From contig NZ_NXLR01000013.1 of assembly GCF_003364255.1 (NCBI RefSeq), forward strand, positions 1-57,286: a DNA stretch of 57,286 nt, read 5' to 3'. The notes beneath the pieces are model-generated. The model saw nothing but the letters and a program-made list of their open reading frames with translations. It searched no databases and was not told the origin of the DNA. The position numbers were made by a program, and so were the translations under genes. Shown here piece after piece: positions 17,701 through 26,692 of this stretch. Within the stretch, counting starts at the first letter, position 1, and each line of letters begins with the position of its first letter. The DNA is from Helicobacter marmotae. Its GTDB lineage: Bacteria > Campylobacterota > Campylobacteria > Campylobacterales > Helicobacteraceae.

Positions 17701-20136
17701 GAGGCAAATACACACTTTACACTCCCACTCAAGGCAAGTTATGCGCCCAATATCTATGTAGCTGTGCATGTATTGCAAGATTACAATACCCTTAGCAACG
17801 ACCGCTCTCAACGGCTCTATGGCGTTATCCCCATTATGATAGAAGATAAAGATTCTAAACTCACACTCAATATAAATGCCCCTACACTTATACGCCCAAA
17901 TAGCACATTTGAAGTCAAACTAAGCAATAAAGAGCATAGAAGGGTGGCTTATAGTCTAGCCATTGTCGATGAAGGACTGCTTGATTTAACAAACTTCAGC
18001 TCACCTAATCCTTGGGCATATTTCTATCAAAAATTCGCATTGCCGCTTTTAAGCTTTGATAATTATGACTTAATCATCGGGCGCAATATTGGTAAAATCT
18101 CACAAGTGCTAAAAGCTGGTGGCGATGAAGCCATGGGAAGTGCAAGGCGCAAGGACTTAAGCCAAGCACAGCGATTTAAACCTGTGGTATTTTATAGTCC
18201 CCCTATTATGAGTGATGAGCATGGAGAAGCGAGCTTTAGCTATGATATGGGTGCATATATGGGAAGTGTGAGAATTATGGCAGTAGCCCTAGATGATAGA
18301 GCATTTGGAAGTATCTCACAAAATATGCAAGTAAGTGCGCCTGTGGCTATGCTGCCCACCATCCCTAGAAGCCTAAAAATCGGCGATACCTTTAGCCTAG
18401 CTATAGAAGTACTCCCCACACAAGAAAAAGTGGGCAAAGCCACACTCACACTTAAAAGCGGTGAGAAAATTGCACTTGATAGAGATAAAATTGCACTTAC
18501 TTTTAAAGATAAAACCCCGCAAATAGTATATGTAAATGCCAAAGTAAGTAGTGAGCATATAGGGCAGGATTTTATTGATATTACGCTCTCAAGCGGGGAT
18601 TTTCATATGCAAGAGAAGACAGACATTGACATCTTGCCTTATAATCCCTATATCACATTAAGCAAAAAGCTAACGCTTGAGCCTAATGCCTCTATTCAAC
18701 TAGAAAATCCAACAGCTTTTATTAAAGATTCGCAAAGTGGCTATGTGCTTATTAGCCAAAATCCCATTCTTAGCATTGACCACCGCCTAAGGTGGCTTAT
18801 GGGCTACCCATATGGCTGCATAGAGCAGACTACCTCAAGCGTATTTCCTCAACTTTTTTTAACCACATTAAGCAAGGCAGATTTTATTGATAAGCCTACC
18901 ATAGTGCATAATATCAACGCAGGGATTGCACGTATTGGGAGGTTTCAGACAAATGATGGAGGGTTTGCATATTGGCAGGGAGGCTCAAAGCCTGATGAAT
19001 GGGGCAGTGCGTATGCGGGGCATTTCTTACTTCTAGCCAAATCGCTTGGCTATTATGTCCCCGAGAATGTGCTTAAAAAATGGCTTATGTATGAGATAAA
19101 TTATGTCAAAACCATGCCATTAGAGAAAGTGATATACCCTCTCTATTTGCTCTCTTTAGCCGGAGAGCCACAAGTAGGCTTGCTTAATAGCATATATGAG
19201 CAGCACTTTCACACTCTGCATATCACCGATAAATGGCTTTTAGCTGCTGCCTATAAACTTGCCGGCTTTAGCTCCACTGCAGAAAAAATGACCAAAGACC
19301 TCCCTACTAAAAGCACTCCAAGAGATGAAAGCTACTATCACTTTAGCTATGGCTCGCCTTTACGCGATGAGGCGATGATTTTACAAGCATATATAGATAT
19401 TTATAAAAGTATGCCCCCAAGTGCTTTTCACTCTATTACCCAAGCTTTAGAAAGCAATGAATGGTATTCCACTCAAAGCCTTGCCTACGCACTCCTAGCC
19501 TTAGCGCAAAATCCTCCCATACCACAGAATGAACAACTTATTGACATTGACTTTAATGATAAAAACTTTAAGGCTAAAGATATACTAAAAGTCCCCTTTA
19601 GTGCGTTACAAGGGGAAATACACTCAAAAAGCAACTCCCCTCTTTATCTTAATCATGTATGGCATGGAATCTTGTTAGAGAAAACACTTCAAGCAAAGGA
19701 ATCAAAAATCGCCATTAAGCGGAGCTTTGTTGATGAAAACAATACCCCCATAGATGTAAAAACTCTGCCATCAGGGGCTAGCTTTTATCTTAAGCTTACG
19801 CTAGATAATGCCCATAAACCCGTGAGTGTATCAAATGTGGCTATCACGCAGAATCTCCCCAGTGGTTGGGAGATAGAAAATACAAGGCTTAATCCCCATA
19901 GCAATATCCCCTCTTTTATCCATGAAGATGTGAGCTATACGGATATAAGAGATGATAAAATCATGTGGTTTGTAGATTTTAACGGGCAGAAAAAGGAGAT
20001 GTTTGCAAAGATTAATGTCATCACGCCCGGCTTATATCTCTTACCACCTGCGTATGCAGAAGCGATGTATGATAATAGCTTTTTAGCCAATACAGAATCT
20101 CTGCCTATTATAGTAACCCGCCATAATGAAGAGTAA
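14746..20136 (+). CDS. Bacterial alpha-2-macroglobulin family protein (YfhM type)
   Basis: Very large periplasmic protease-trapping protein, 1796 residues, of the kind that partners PBP1C. The N-terminus is a hydrophobic signal ending ITIFWQAC; the cysteine could be lipidated although the -3 to -1 residues are a poor lipobox. MG-type beta domains follow, including a bait-region neighbour with YIYTDRGVYRPGENAYI and a conserved PPIMSDEHGEASFSYD block. The thioester motif is intact at YGCIEQTTS (C1358 to Q1361), followed by an alpha/alpha toroid with NDGGFAYWQGG. I start at 14746 because AAGGAGG lies four bases before this ATG; the upstream ATG at 14713 lacks one. The gene overlaps pbpC by 11 bases. 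Family knowledge: it traps proteases that breach the outer membrane. Confidence 0.95.
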   Translation: MRAFLGTLVIIFGITIFWQACTENVLSSYQKEISTTPQSILLHFKVPITQDPDGIIHQADEDTFTLNGKHISAKYVYKSPYELLIMPNMPLLAPNTTYKLAIKLSNLADSLLTNFLSLSLHTQYTQIAFSQFTPIYTDSHSFSLHTEIALSQKVDISSLLQAIEHKDHKAIAQAITFKDDENNHIPFTLLSIKDKLFLETPSLEIKKGSTNYTLTLKASYFGLKDDESLHYIHASSAHLEVIDIQAINAQTPYIQVHFSANLANEAHLQDFISITPHIQSKISQQGNTLRIDAPFQPSQTYLLRIKEGIKGIGTSHLLTPKEEHITFHQIPPALAFSQQGVFLPHNAQDKIAFKSINVKNVNLKVSKIYPNNTTAYLYKQNLIGDMQYHDYSNEYYGDYGIYADFKQLGDVELEQTFSIDYVKNQWIQSEIDLSSLKDKQGIFILSLSFTQDDVDYEFLEGTPSWRKEQFFNQASIEKHLIFSNIALLAQQINNKLEVFALDMLSNQPLSSVQIQAISHKNQMLQTLNTNAQGFVAFENAKSILYLHASKEADNTILKLNTPISTEGFDTGGIDIKKGIEAYIYTDRGVYRPGENAYINIIARANAKPITHPIYITIISPQGKSIVQDIMLKDSLFGLFSYTFSTNASDPSGIYQLKAKVGGSEFWHNISVENIIPNRIKVELHTADIIHAQALKEHGNASLDIKSHYLFGAPASNLNFEGNLFIQEKPFYAPAYSEYTFSHPQSLRYRFESFKAGKLDKNGYQHIDFNLQKLENIGKNLQSTFNVKVFENGGRAVNASKAVDIVLYDSFVGIKAPKNRYVNANAAINLPIIVLSSQTHQILPNHELIYRIYHNSYSWWWDYSNYDDFVRHIKSDKNTKLLQEGTLLSKSTPSTLSFSPNQNGELFIEVEDTTNGAKSAISLYASQNGEPTLIPKLTQLKLQSNKTHYLSTDEAIISFESPKDSKALISIIGQDRILDRFWIDTKEANTHFTLPLKASYAPNIYVAVHVLQDYNTLSNDRSQRLYGVIPIMIEDKDSKLTLNINAPTLIRPNSTFEVKLSNKEHRRVAYSLAIVDEGLLDLTNFSSPNPWAYFYQKFALPLLSFDNYDLIIGRNIGKISQVLKAGGDEAMGSARRKDLSQAQRFKPVVFYSPPIMSDEHGEASFSYDMGAYMGSVRIMAVALDDRAFGSISQNMQVSAPVAMLPTIPRSLKIGDTFSLAIEVLPTQEKVGKATLTLKSGEKIALDRDKIALTFKDKTPQIVYVNAKVSSEHIGQDFIDITLSSGDFHMQEKTDIDILPYNPYITLSKKLTLEPNASIQLENPTAFIKDSQSGYVLISQNPILSIDHRLRWLMGYPYGCIEQTTSSVFPQLFLTTLSKADFIDKPTIVHNINAGIARIGRFQTNDGGFAYWQGGSKPDEWGSAYAGHFLLLAKSLGYYVPENVLKKWLMYEINYVKTMPLEKVIYPLYLLSLAGEPQVGLLNSIYEQHFHTLHITDKWLLAAAYKLAGFSSTAEKMTKDLPTKSTPRDESYYHFSYGSPLRDEAMILQAYIDIYKSMPPSAFHSITQALESNEWYSTQSLAYALLALAQNPPIPQNEQLIDIDFNDKNFKAKDILKVPFSALQGEIHSKSNSPLYLNHVWHGILLEKTLQAKESKIAIKRSFVDENNTPIDVKTLPSGASFYLKLTLDNAHKPVSVSNVAITQNLPSGWEIENTRLNPHSNIPSFIHEDVSYTDIRDDKIMWFVDFNGQKKEMFAKINVITPGLYLLPPAYAEAMYDNSFLANTESLPIIVTRHNEE

Positions 20137-22453
20137 AAAAGCATTTGCATTTTTTAAGGGCATTTTTTTACTCTGTGGCTTTGGCTTTGTGCTCTTTATG
20201 GCATATGGTTTAGGGGTATTTGTAAATTTCTACCAAATGCTTAAGCACACAGAGGGCGATATATTCCAAACTCAATATAGTAAAAGTGTTGTAGATAGAA
20301 ATGGGGTACTTTTAAGTGTATTTTTAAATACACAAGAGCAGTGGCATCTTAAATCTCCCACTCAAAACGTCCCGCTTAAATTATATGCCGCCGTGCTTAC
20401 CTATGAAGATAAGCATTTTGATAAACATTTTGGCATTGATATACTAGCCCTTTTGCGAAGCCTAAAATATAATGCAAGTAGCCTCTATAAGCGCACCTCA
20501 AATAAACATATGGGTGGGAGCACTATCAGTATGCAAGCAGTCAAGCTCTACACCAAAGCCCCACGCACATTTACTCATAAAATCAATGAAATATTCCAAA
20601 CGCTAGCCCTTGAAGTGCGCTACAGCAAAAATGAGATTCTCAATATGTATCTTAATAATGCTCCATATGGGGGCAATATTGTAGGGTATTACTCAGCTGC
20701 CCTTTTGTATTTTAATAAAGAGCCAAATTCTCTTAGCTGGGCGGAATCTGCCCTCTTGGCAGTTTTACCCAATGCACCCGGACTTATCAATTTAGAAAAA
20801 AACACATCTATTTTGCGCACTAAACGCAATGCCTTGCTCTATAGATTGCACCAAAAGGGCTACTTTAATGCACATATCCTCTCCCTTGCACTGCAAGAAA
20901 AGATACCCGCGCATAAACTTACTCATCATAATATCGCACCGCATTTAAGCACATATCTTGCCTTAAAAGAACAAGAGCATATCATACATACAACCATTGA
21001 TAAAGCAATGCAAATGCGTTTAGAATCTACCATTAAACAATACCACCACAAGCTTTTACCCCAAGGTATATTGAATCTTGCTGCACTGATTGTAGATACC
21101 CAAAGTGGGGAGATACTCTGCTATGTGGGTTCGCAAGATTTTTTAGATATACAAAATTATGGGCAAATTGATGGAATCCGTGCTATGCGTTCTCCGGGCT
21201 CACTTTTAAAGCCATTTTTATATGCACTAAGCATTGATGATGGCTTGATTGCACCAGAGAGTTTGCTTATTGATGTACCCATATTTTTTGCTAATTTTCA
21301 TCCACAAAATGCGCTTAAAACCTACCAAGGGCTTGTAATGGCACAATATGCCCTGCAAAAATCACTTAATGTGCCATTTGTAAAGCTTCTTCAAATATAT
21401 GGATATGAAAAGTTCTTCTTCAAACTCCAAAGTATGGCGGGCTTTAGCTCAAGTAATCCCTATCAATATGGCTTGTCCTTTATACTTGGCTCTAAAGAAA
21501 TGAATATGCTCCAAATTGCAAGACTTTATAGGGGGCTAGGCAATTATGGGCTATTTGGAGATGTATCATTTCTCCCACGCAAACAAAAAGAGCAAATGCG
21601 GAGATTTCTCACAAAAGGCAGTGCGTACCTCACCTTACAAACGCTCAAAGAATTAGAGCGAGAGGGGAGCTTAGAATACCACAAAGCAAAAATGACATTT
21701 TCATGGAAGAGTGGCACAAGTTATGGCAGAAAGGACGCATGGGCTGCAGGAAGCAGCCCCAAATATACTATTGTCGTATGGGCAGGCAACTTCACAGGCA
21801 AGCCAAATCCTAATATCTTAGGCGTCAAAACCGCAGGGAGCCTGCTCTTTGAAATCCTCTCCACACTCCCTGATAATAATCTACACTTTGACTTCCCCTC
21901 ACAAGATATTATCTCTATTGAAGTAGATAAATTTAGTGGCTACACCTTAAGTGATGAGCATAGAATCTTACTTAAAGGGCAAGATTCTATAAAAAGCATT
22001 CTCTATCCGAGTGAAGCAAACCCATTGCGCACCTCGCCTTTTTATCGCAAGGTATTTATGTATCAAGGAGAAGAAGTAGATTCTTATAACCCCCATTTTA
22101 TAGACGCAGCACCCAAGTTTGTTTTAAAACTTCCTCATGATGTCCTTGCATATTATCAAAATCAAGATGTCAATATCACTAAACATATACAAACAGAGCA
22201 TAAAAATGTGCGCATTCTCTACCCTACGCAAAATCTCAAAATCCTCCAGCCAAAGGACTTTGATGGGCAAAAGGCACTCATTATACGTATAGCTAATCTC
22301 AAAAATCAGCATATCTCTTGGTATCTCAATACAGAGCTTATCCACCACTCTCCTCAAAGCACATTCAAAATATTTCTCAAGCAAGGGAGCTATCACTTAA
22401 GTATTGTGGGCGAAGATGGCAGTATGGATAGTGTCAAATTTGAAATAGAATAA
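20126..22453 (+). CDS. pbpC: Penicillin-binding protein 1C (bifunctional)
   Basis: Inner-membrane peptidoglycan glycosyltransferase/transpeptidase, 775 residues. It has one membrane anchor (about 10-38). The GT51 domain carries TYEDKHFDKHFG (E94 catalytic), GGSTISMQAVKL and NEILNMYLNNAPYG. The transpeptidase domain carries SPGSLLKPF (S359, K362), KSLN near 413 and KSGTS (K528-T531). A C-terminal beta-rich BiPBP_C-type domain has PTQNLKILQPKDFDGQ. The 11-base overlap with the alpha-2-macroglobulin gene is the classic YfhM-PbpC pairing, in which PBP1C would repair wall damage beside a protease trap. H. pylori lacks this gene pair as far as I recall, so it is accessory within the genus. Confidence 0.95.
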   Translation: MKSKKAFAFFKGIFLLCGFGFVLFMAYGLGVFVNFYQMLKHTEGDIFQTQYSKSVVDRNGVLLSVFLNTQEQWHLKSPTQNVPLKLYAAVLTYEDKHFDKHFGIDILALLRSLKYNASSLYKRTSNKHMGGSTISMQAVKLYTKAPRTFTHKINEIFQTLALEVRYSKNEILNMYLNNAPYGGNIVGYYSAALLYFNKEPNSLSWAESALLAVLPNAPGLINLEKNTSILRTKRNALLYRLHQKGYFNAHILSLALQEKIPAHKLTHHNIAPHLSTYLALKEQEHIIHTTIDKAMQMRLESTIKQYHHKLLPQGILNLAALIVDTQSGEILCYVGSQDFLDIQNYGQIDGIRAMRSPGSLLKPFLYALSIDDGLIAPESLLIDVPIFFANFHPQNALKTYQGLVMAQYALQKSLNVPFVKLLQIYGYEKFFFKLQSMAGFSSSNPYQYGLSFILGSKEMNMLQIARLYRGLGNYGLFGDVSFLPRKQKEQMRRFLTKGSAYLTLQTLKELEREGSLEYHKAKMTFSWKSGTSYGRKDAWAAGSSPKYTIVVWAGNFTGKPNPNILGVKTAGSLLFEILSTLPDNNLHFDFPSQDIISIEVDKFSGYTLSDEHRILLKGQDSIKSILYPSEANPLRTSPFYRKVFMYQGEEVDSYNPHFIDAAPKFVLKLPHDVLAYYQNQDVNITKHIQTEHKNVRILYPTQNLKILQPKDFDGQKALIIRIANLKNQHISWYLNTELIHHSPQSTFKIFLKQGSYHLSIVGEDGSMDSVKFEIE

Positions 22454-22500
22454 TAATTACCAAAATAAGTTAAGATTGCAAAAAACACGAAGGAGAAAGT

Positions 22501-23244
22501 ATGAAATTTCAAGGCAGCAATGTGCTTATTACTGGTTCAAGCAAAGGCATTGGCGCACAAATTGCTCAAACATTAGCAAGCTATGGATTAAAAGTGTGGA
22601 TTAACTACCGCTCAAAGCCTGAACTTGCCGATACGCTTAAAAACGATATAGAATCAAAAGGTGGCAAGGCTGCGGTAATTAAATTTGACGCGAGCGTTGA
22701 AGAGGAGTTTGTCGCTGCATTAAAGGTAATCCTAGAGAGCGATGGCACACTTAGCTATTTGGTCAATAATGCGGGTATTACCATTGACAAACTTGCTTTA
22801 CGAATGAGTGTAACTGACTTTGAAGATGTGATTAATGCCAACCTAAAGTCATGTTTTATTGGCTGCAGAGAAGCCTTAAAAATTATGGGCAAACAACGTT
22901 TTGGAAGTGTTGTAAATATCGCTTCAATCATTGGTGAGCGCGGTAATATGGGGCAGACAAACTATGCAGCAAGCAAGGGCGGTATGATCGCTATGAGCAA
23001 ATCTTTTGCCTATGAGGGCGCAGCACGGAACATTCGTTTTAATTGCGTTACGCCCGGCTTTATCAAAAGCGATATGACTGATGAATTAAAGCCCGAAATT
23101 GTAGAGGGTTATATTAAAAATATTCCGCTTGCGCGTTTTGGAGAAGCAAGTGATGTAGCCCAAGCTGTGGCATTTCTACTCTCAGAGCATTCAAGCTATA
23201 TTACAGGTGAAGTACTCAAAGTCAATGGCGGACTCTATATGTAA
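22501..23244 (+). CDS. fabG: 3-oxoacyl-[acyl-carrier-protein] reductase FabG
   Basis: NADPH-dependent short-chain dehydrogenase reducing 3-oxoacyl-ACP in each round of fatty-acid elongation. It has 247 residues, a glycine-rich GSSKGIG at 12-18, NNAG in the middle, and the catalytic pair Y155 and K159 in NYAASKGG. The serine sits in VVNIASIIGE, and the C-terminus GEVLKVNGGLYM is typical. AAGGAG stands before the ATG. It follows pbpC by 47 bases and opens the fabG-acpP-fabF-accA block, so the call as FabG rather than a generic reductase is well supported by context. Confidence 0.96.
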   Translation: MKFQGSNVLITGSSKGIGAQIAQTLASYGLKVWINYRSKPELADTLKNDIESKGGKAAVIKFDASVEEEFVAALKVILESDGTLSYLVNNAGITIDKLALRMSVTDFEDVINANLKSCFIGCREALKIMGKQRFGSVVNIASIIGERGNMGQTNYAASKGGMIAMSKSFAYEGAARNIRFNCVTPGFIKSDMTDELKPEIVEGYIKNIPLARFGEASDVAQAVAFLLSEHSSYITGEVLKVNGGLYM

Positions 23245-23251
23245 AACAAAG

Positions 23252-23279
23252 CTTGCCATTTAACAAAAGTTGTTACAAT
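23252..23279 (+). promoter_or_regulatory. Candidate promoter for acpP
   Basis: In the 67-base fabG-acpP gap a TACAAT (23274-23279) follows a TTGCCA about 15 bases upstream, 33 bases before the acpP ATG. A separate promoter would suit the very high expression of acyl carrier protein. Read by eye only. Confidence 0.35.
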
Positions 23280-23311
23280 GCAAGGCTTAAGTCTAAAACA
23301 AGGAGAATATA

Positions 23312-23545
23312 ATGGATACATTTGAAAGCGTAAAGGCAGTGGTAGTAGAAAATTTACATGTTGATGCAAATGAAGTAAAACCGGAATCTCGGTTTGTAGA
23401 AGATCTCAATGCAGATTCACTTGATGTAGTAGAGCTTGTTATGGCATTAGAAGAAAAGTTTTCAATTGAAATTCCTGATGATGACGCAGAAAAAATCAAA
23501 ACCGTTGGCGATGTCGTAACATATATTGAAAAAGCAGGTAAATAA
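23312..23545 (+). CDS. acpP: Acyl carrier protein
   Basis: Small acidic carrier of growing acyl chains in fatty-acid and lipid synthesis, 77 residues. The phosphopantetheine attachment serine is S36 in [11 protein letters not shown], preceded by the usual FVEDLN. Helix III ([22 protein letters not shown]) is well conserved. AAGGAG precedes the ATG. It lies between fabG and fabF, the standard order in this group. The start and length are normal and nothing is odd. Confidence 0.98.
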   Translation: MDTFESVKAVVVENLHVDANEVKPESRFVEDLNADSLDVVELVMALEEKFSIEIPDDDAEKIKTVGDVVTYIEKAGK

Positions 23546-23622
23546 TATAAAAATAACCCTAGAATACTCTCTGGTGAGTGAGGATTCTCTATCATACCTA
23601 CTTAAACACAAAGGAATAATAT

Positions 23623-24858
23623 ATGCGTCGAGTGGTAGTAACCGGCTTAGGAATGGTCAATTCGCTAGGCTTAAACAAAGAAGACTCCTTTAAGGCGATT
23701 GTTAATGGAAAGTGCGGTATCAAACACATATCCTGCTTTGAAACAGAGAATTTCCCTGTAAAAATTGCTGGTGAAATTACTGATTTCAATCCCGAAGATG
23801 TTCTTGACCCACGCGAAGTAAAAAAGGCAGATAGATTCATACAACTTGGCTTGCAAGTAGCCAAAGAGGCTATGAGGGAAAGCGGTCTGCTTGAGGGAGA
23901 AGTGGTTAATTCCGCATTTGGAGAGAGATTTGGTATCAGCTCAGCTGCAGGTATTGGCGGGCTTGGCAATATTGAGAAAAACTCAATTGTCTGCGAGCAA
24001 AAGGGACCACGTCGTATCAATCCGTTTTTTATTCCATCTGCGTTAGTCAATATGTTAGGAGGCTTTATCTCCATACAATACGCACTCAAAGGACCAAATC
24101 TATCAAGCGTTACAGCGTGTGCAGCGGGTACACATGCCATTAGTGAAGCAGCAAAAACCATCATGCTTAATGGCGCAGATGCTATGCTTGTTGTCGGTTC
24201 AGAATCTGCTATCTGCCCCGTAGGTATTGGTGGATTTGCAGCAATGAAAGCCCTAAGTGATAGAAATGATGAGCCACTTAAGGCTTCTCGTCCTTTTGAT
24301 AAAGAACGTAATGGCTTTGTTATGGGAGAGGGTGCGGGGGCATTAGTGCTTGAAGAGTATGAACATGCCAAGAGACGTGGAGCTAAAATCTATGCCGAAC
24401 TTATTGGCTTTGGCGAAAGTGGTGATGCTAATCATATCACTACGCCCGCTCCACAAGGAGAGGGGGCATTACGTGCGATGAGGGCTGCGCTTAAAATGGC
24501 AAATACATCTGTGGATTATATCAATGCCCATGGCACAAGCACCGCCTATAATGATTTATATGAGACAATGGCGCTTAAAGCCGCTTTTGGCGGGAAAGAT
24601 TCTGTCCCTCCTGTAAGCTCTACAAAAGGTCAAATCGGGCATTGTCTTGGTGCTGCAGGAGCCATCGAAGCGGTTATTTCTCTCATGGCATTGCAAAATG
24701 GTGTGCTTCCTCCAACCATCAATCAAGAAACTCCCGACCCTGAATGCGACCTTGACTATATCCCAAATACTGCACGCGAAAAAAACATTAATGTAGTTAT
24801 GAGTAATTCATTTGGTTTTGGTGGTACAAATGGCGTTGTAATTTTTAGCAAGATATAG
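23623..24858 (+). CDS. fabF: 3-oxoacyl-[acyl-carrier-protein] synthase II FabF
   Basis: Condensing enzyme that elongates acyl-ACP with malonyl-ACP; 411 residues. The catalytic triad is complete: C166 in SSVTACAAGTHAI, H303 in NAHGTSTAYND and H340 in KGQIGHCLGAAGA. The NSFGFGGTNG loop near the C-terminus is conserved. AAAGGA lies upstream of the ATG. The 77-base gap from acpP holds an imperfect hairpin (AGAAT...ATTCT, about 23563-23589) that might attenuate transcription after the abundant acpP message. accA follows after 14 bases. Confidence 0.97.
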   Translation: MRRVVVTGLGMVNSLGLNKEDSFKAIVNGKCGIKHISCFETENFPVKIAGEITDFNPEDVLDPREVKKADRFIQLGLQVAKEAMRESGLLEGEVVNSAFGERFGISSAAGIGGLGNIEKNSIVCEQKGPRRINPFFIPSALVNMLGGFISIQYALKGPNLSSVTACAAGTHAISEAAKTIMLNGADAMLVVGSESAICPVGIGGFAAMKALSDRNDEPLKASRPFDKERNGFVMGEGAGALVLEEYEHAKRRGAKIYAELIGFGESGDANHITTPAPQGEGALRAMRAALKMANTSVDYINAHGTSTAYNDLYETMALKAAFGGKDSVPPVSSTKGQIGHCLGAAGAIEAVISLMALQNGVLPPTINQETPDPECDLDYIPNTAREKNINVVMSNSFGFGGTNGVVIFSKI

Positions 24859-24872
24859 CATAAAGGTGGGCA

Positions 24873-25799
24873 ATGGCTACATATCTTGATTTTGAGCAAA
24901 AAATTAAAAATCTCCAAGATGATATAGATTCAGCTTCTTTGCGAGGTGATGATGATGCAAAGTCAATCCTCCAAAAGGAGCTTGAAAAAGAAGTAAATAA
25001 CGTATATGCCAATATAAGCGATTACCAAAAACTCCAGCTTGCACGTCACCCAGACCGCCCTTATGCTATGGATTATATTGAACTCATTGGTAAAAATTTA
25101 TATGAAATTAGCGGTGATAGACATTTCAAAGATGATAAAGCCATCGTGTGTTTTCTTGCCACAATAGGCGAACAAACCGCGATGATCATTGGTGAAGAAA
25201 AAGGGAGGGGAACTAAAAATAAATTAGCACGTAACTTTGGTATGCCAAGCCCTGAGGGCTATCGTAAAGCCTTGCGCGCTGCTAAACTTGCTGAGAAATT
25301 CCATATCCCTATCCTTATGTTGGTAGATACTCAAGGTGCTTATCCCGGTTTAGGCGCAGAAGAACGTGGACAAAGTGAAGCTATCGCAAAGAATCTCCAA
25401 GAATTTGCCAAGCTCAAAACCCCTACCATTGCTATTGTTATTGGTGAGGGGGGAAGCGGTGGGGCTTTGGCTATTGCAGTGTCTGATAGGCTTGCGATGA
25501 TGCAATACTCTGTCTTTAGCGTTATCTCACCTGAGGGCTGTGCGGCGATTTTGTGGAATGACCCATCAAAAATAGAATCTGCCACAAAAGCACTCAAAAT
25601 TACTCCCATTGAACTCAAAAAATGCGGGCTCATTGATGATATTATTGATGAGCCTATTATCGGTGCTCATAGAGATAAAGAAAATGCCGCTAAAGCTATA
25701 AAAACCTATTTCCTTAAAGCCTTAGAGGAAATCTCACAAGATGATAGCTACCTTAGCAAACGTTACAACAAACTCATTAGTTATGGGGCATTTGAATAA
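24873..25799 (+). CDS. accA: Acetyl-CoA carboxylase carboxyltransferase subunit alpha
   Basis: Alpha half of the carboxyltransferase that makes malonyl-CoA for fatty-acid synthesis; 308 residues, close to the usual 310-320. Motifs include [36 protein letters not shown]-like [39 protein letters not shown] and [12 protein letters not shown], which form the oxyanion and CoA sites. AAAGG lies before the ATG, 14 bases after fabF. The beta subunit accD is not in the window. It closes the fatty-acid block. Confidence 0.97.
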   Translation: MATYLDFEQKIKNLQDDIDSASLRGDDDAKSILQKELEKEVNNVYANISDYQKLQLARHPDRPYAMDYIELIGKNLYEISGDRHFKDDKAIVCFLATIGEQTAMIIGEEKGRGTKNKLARNFGMPSPEGYRKALRAAKLAEKFHIPILMLVDTQGAYPGLGAEERGQSEAIAKNLQEFAKLKTPTIAIVIGEGGSGGALAIAVSDRLAMMQYSVFSVISPEGCAAILWNDPSKIESATKALKITPIELKKCGLIDDIIDEPIIGAHRDKENAAKAIKTYFLKALEEISQDDSYLSKRYNKLISYGAFE

Positions 25800-25837
25800 T
25801 CAAAACCCGTTTCTAATTTCATACACAAGGAGTAAAA

Positions 25838-26662
25838 ATGAAAAAGTGGTTTTTGGCATTTATGAACTTGGCTCTTATTATAGGTCTTAGTGCCTGCAAA
25901 GATAAGCAAGAGGTTGCACTTGATTCAATAGAGCAAATCAAGCAAAAAGGAGTTGTACGCATTGGGGTATTTAGCGACAAACCTCCATTTGGCTTTATCA
26001 ATGAGAATGGTCAAAATGACGGCTTTGATGTATATATCGCAAAACGTATCACAAAAGACCTCTTAGGTGAAGAAACAAAAGTTGAGTTTGTCCTTACAGA
26101 AGCTGCCTCTAGGGTAGAATTCTTGCGCTCTAATAAAGTAGATATTATCATGGCAAATTTCACTAAAACCCCTGAGCGCGAGCAGGTTGTAGATTTTGCT
26201 AAGCCTTATATGAAAGTTTCGCTTGGAGTTGTCTCTCCCAATGGTGAGATTACAAGCATTGATGATCTCAAAGGCAAAAAGCTAATTGTCAATAAAGGGA
26301 CGACAGCTGATATGTTTTTCACTAAAAAATACCCCGAAATTGAACTGCTGAAATATGAGCAAAATACAGAGGCTTTCCTTGCATTAAAGGATAAAAGGGG
26401 CGATGCACTCGCACATGATAATACCCTTGTGCTCGCTTGGGCTATGGAAAATGAGGGCTTTGGCGTAGGTATCCCTGCACTTGGCGAAGAAGAAACTATC
26501 GCCCCAGCAGTGAAAAAGGGTAATATCGAGCTTAAAGCTTGGCTTGATAATGAGATTGACACACTCACTAAAGAGGGCTTTATACAAGAAGCGTATGAGC
26601 ACACACTTGCACCTATCTTTGGTGAGGAAAGAATGGATTCTGTAATTTTCTCTAATCAGTAA
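25838..26662 (+). CDS. Amino-acid ABC transporter substrate-binding lipoprotein (CjaA/PEB1-like)
   Basis: Periplasmic type II binding protein of the SBP_bac_3 family, 274 residues. The signal peptide ends in the lipobox LSAC with C20 as the lipidation site. The mature protein begins the fold with GVVRIGVFSDKPPFGFI and carries EFLRSNKVDIIMANFTKTPERE, then DLKGKKLIVNKGTTAD. This resembles cysteine/polar amino-acid binders such as Campylobacter CjaA. The ligand is not certain. No permease or ATPase gene is adjacent; it is followed by a convergent gene, so its transporter must be encoded elsewhere. AAGGAG precedes the ATG. Confidence 0.88.
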   Translation: MKKWFLAFMNLALIIGLSACKDKQEVALDSIEQIKQKGVVRIGVFSDKPPFGFINENGQNDGFDVYIAKRITKDLLGEETKVEFVLTEAASRVEFLRSNKVDIIMANFTKTPEREQVVDFAKPYMKVSLGVVSPNGEITSIDDLKGKKLIVNKGTTADMFFTKKYPEIELLKYEQNTEAFLALKDKRGDALAHDNTLVLAWAMENEGFGVGIPALGEEETIAPAVKKGNIELKAWLDNEIDTLTKEGFIQEAYEHTLAPIFGEERMDSVIFSNQ

Positions 26663-26672
26663 CTCCCATCAA

Positions 26673-26692
26673 AAGCCCTTCATTTAGGGCTT
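26673..26692. terminator. Shared hairpin between convergent genes
   Basis: AAGCCCT (26673-26679) and AGGGCTT (26686-26692) form a perfect 7-bp stem with a six-base loop, with an A-run before and T-rich bases after. It lies between the stop of the binding protein gene and the stop of the convergent lipoprotein gene and overlaps the latter stop codon, so it probably terminates both transcripts. Confidence 0.6.
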
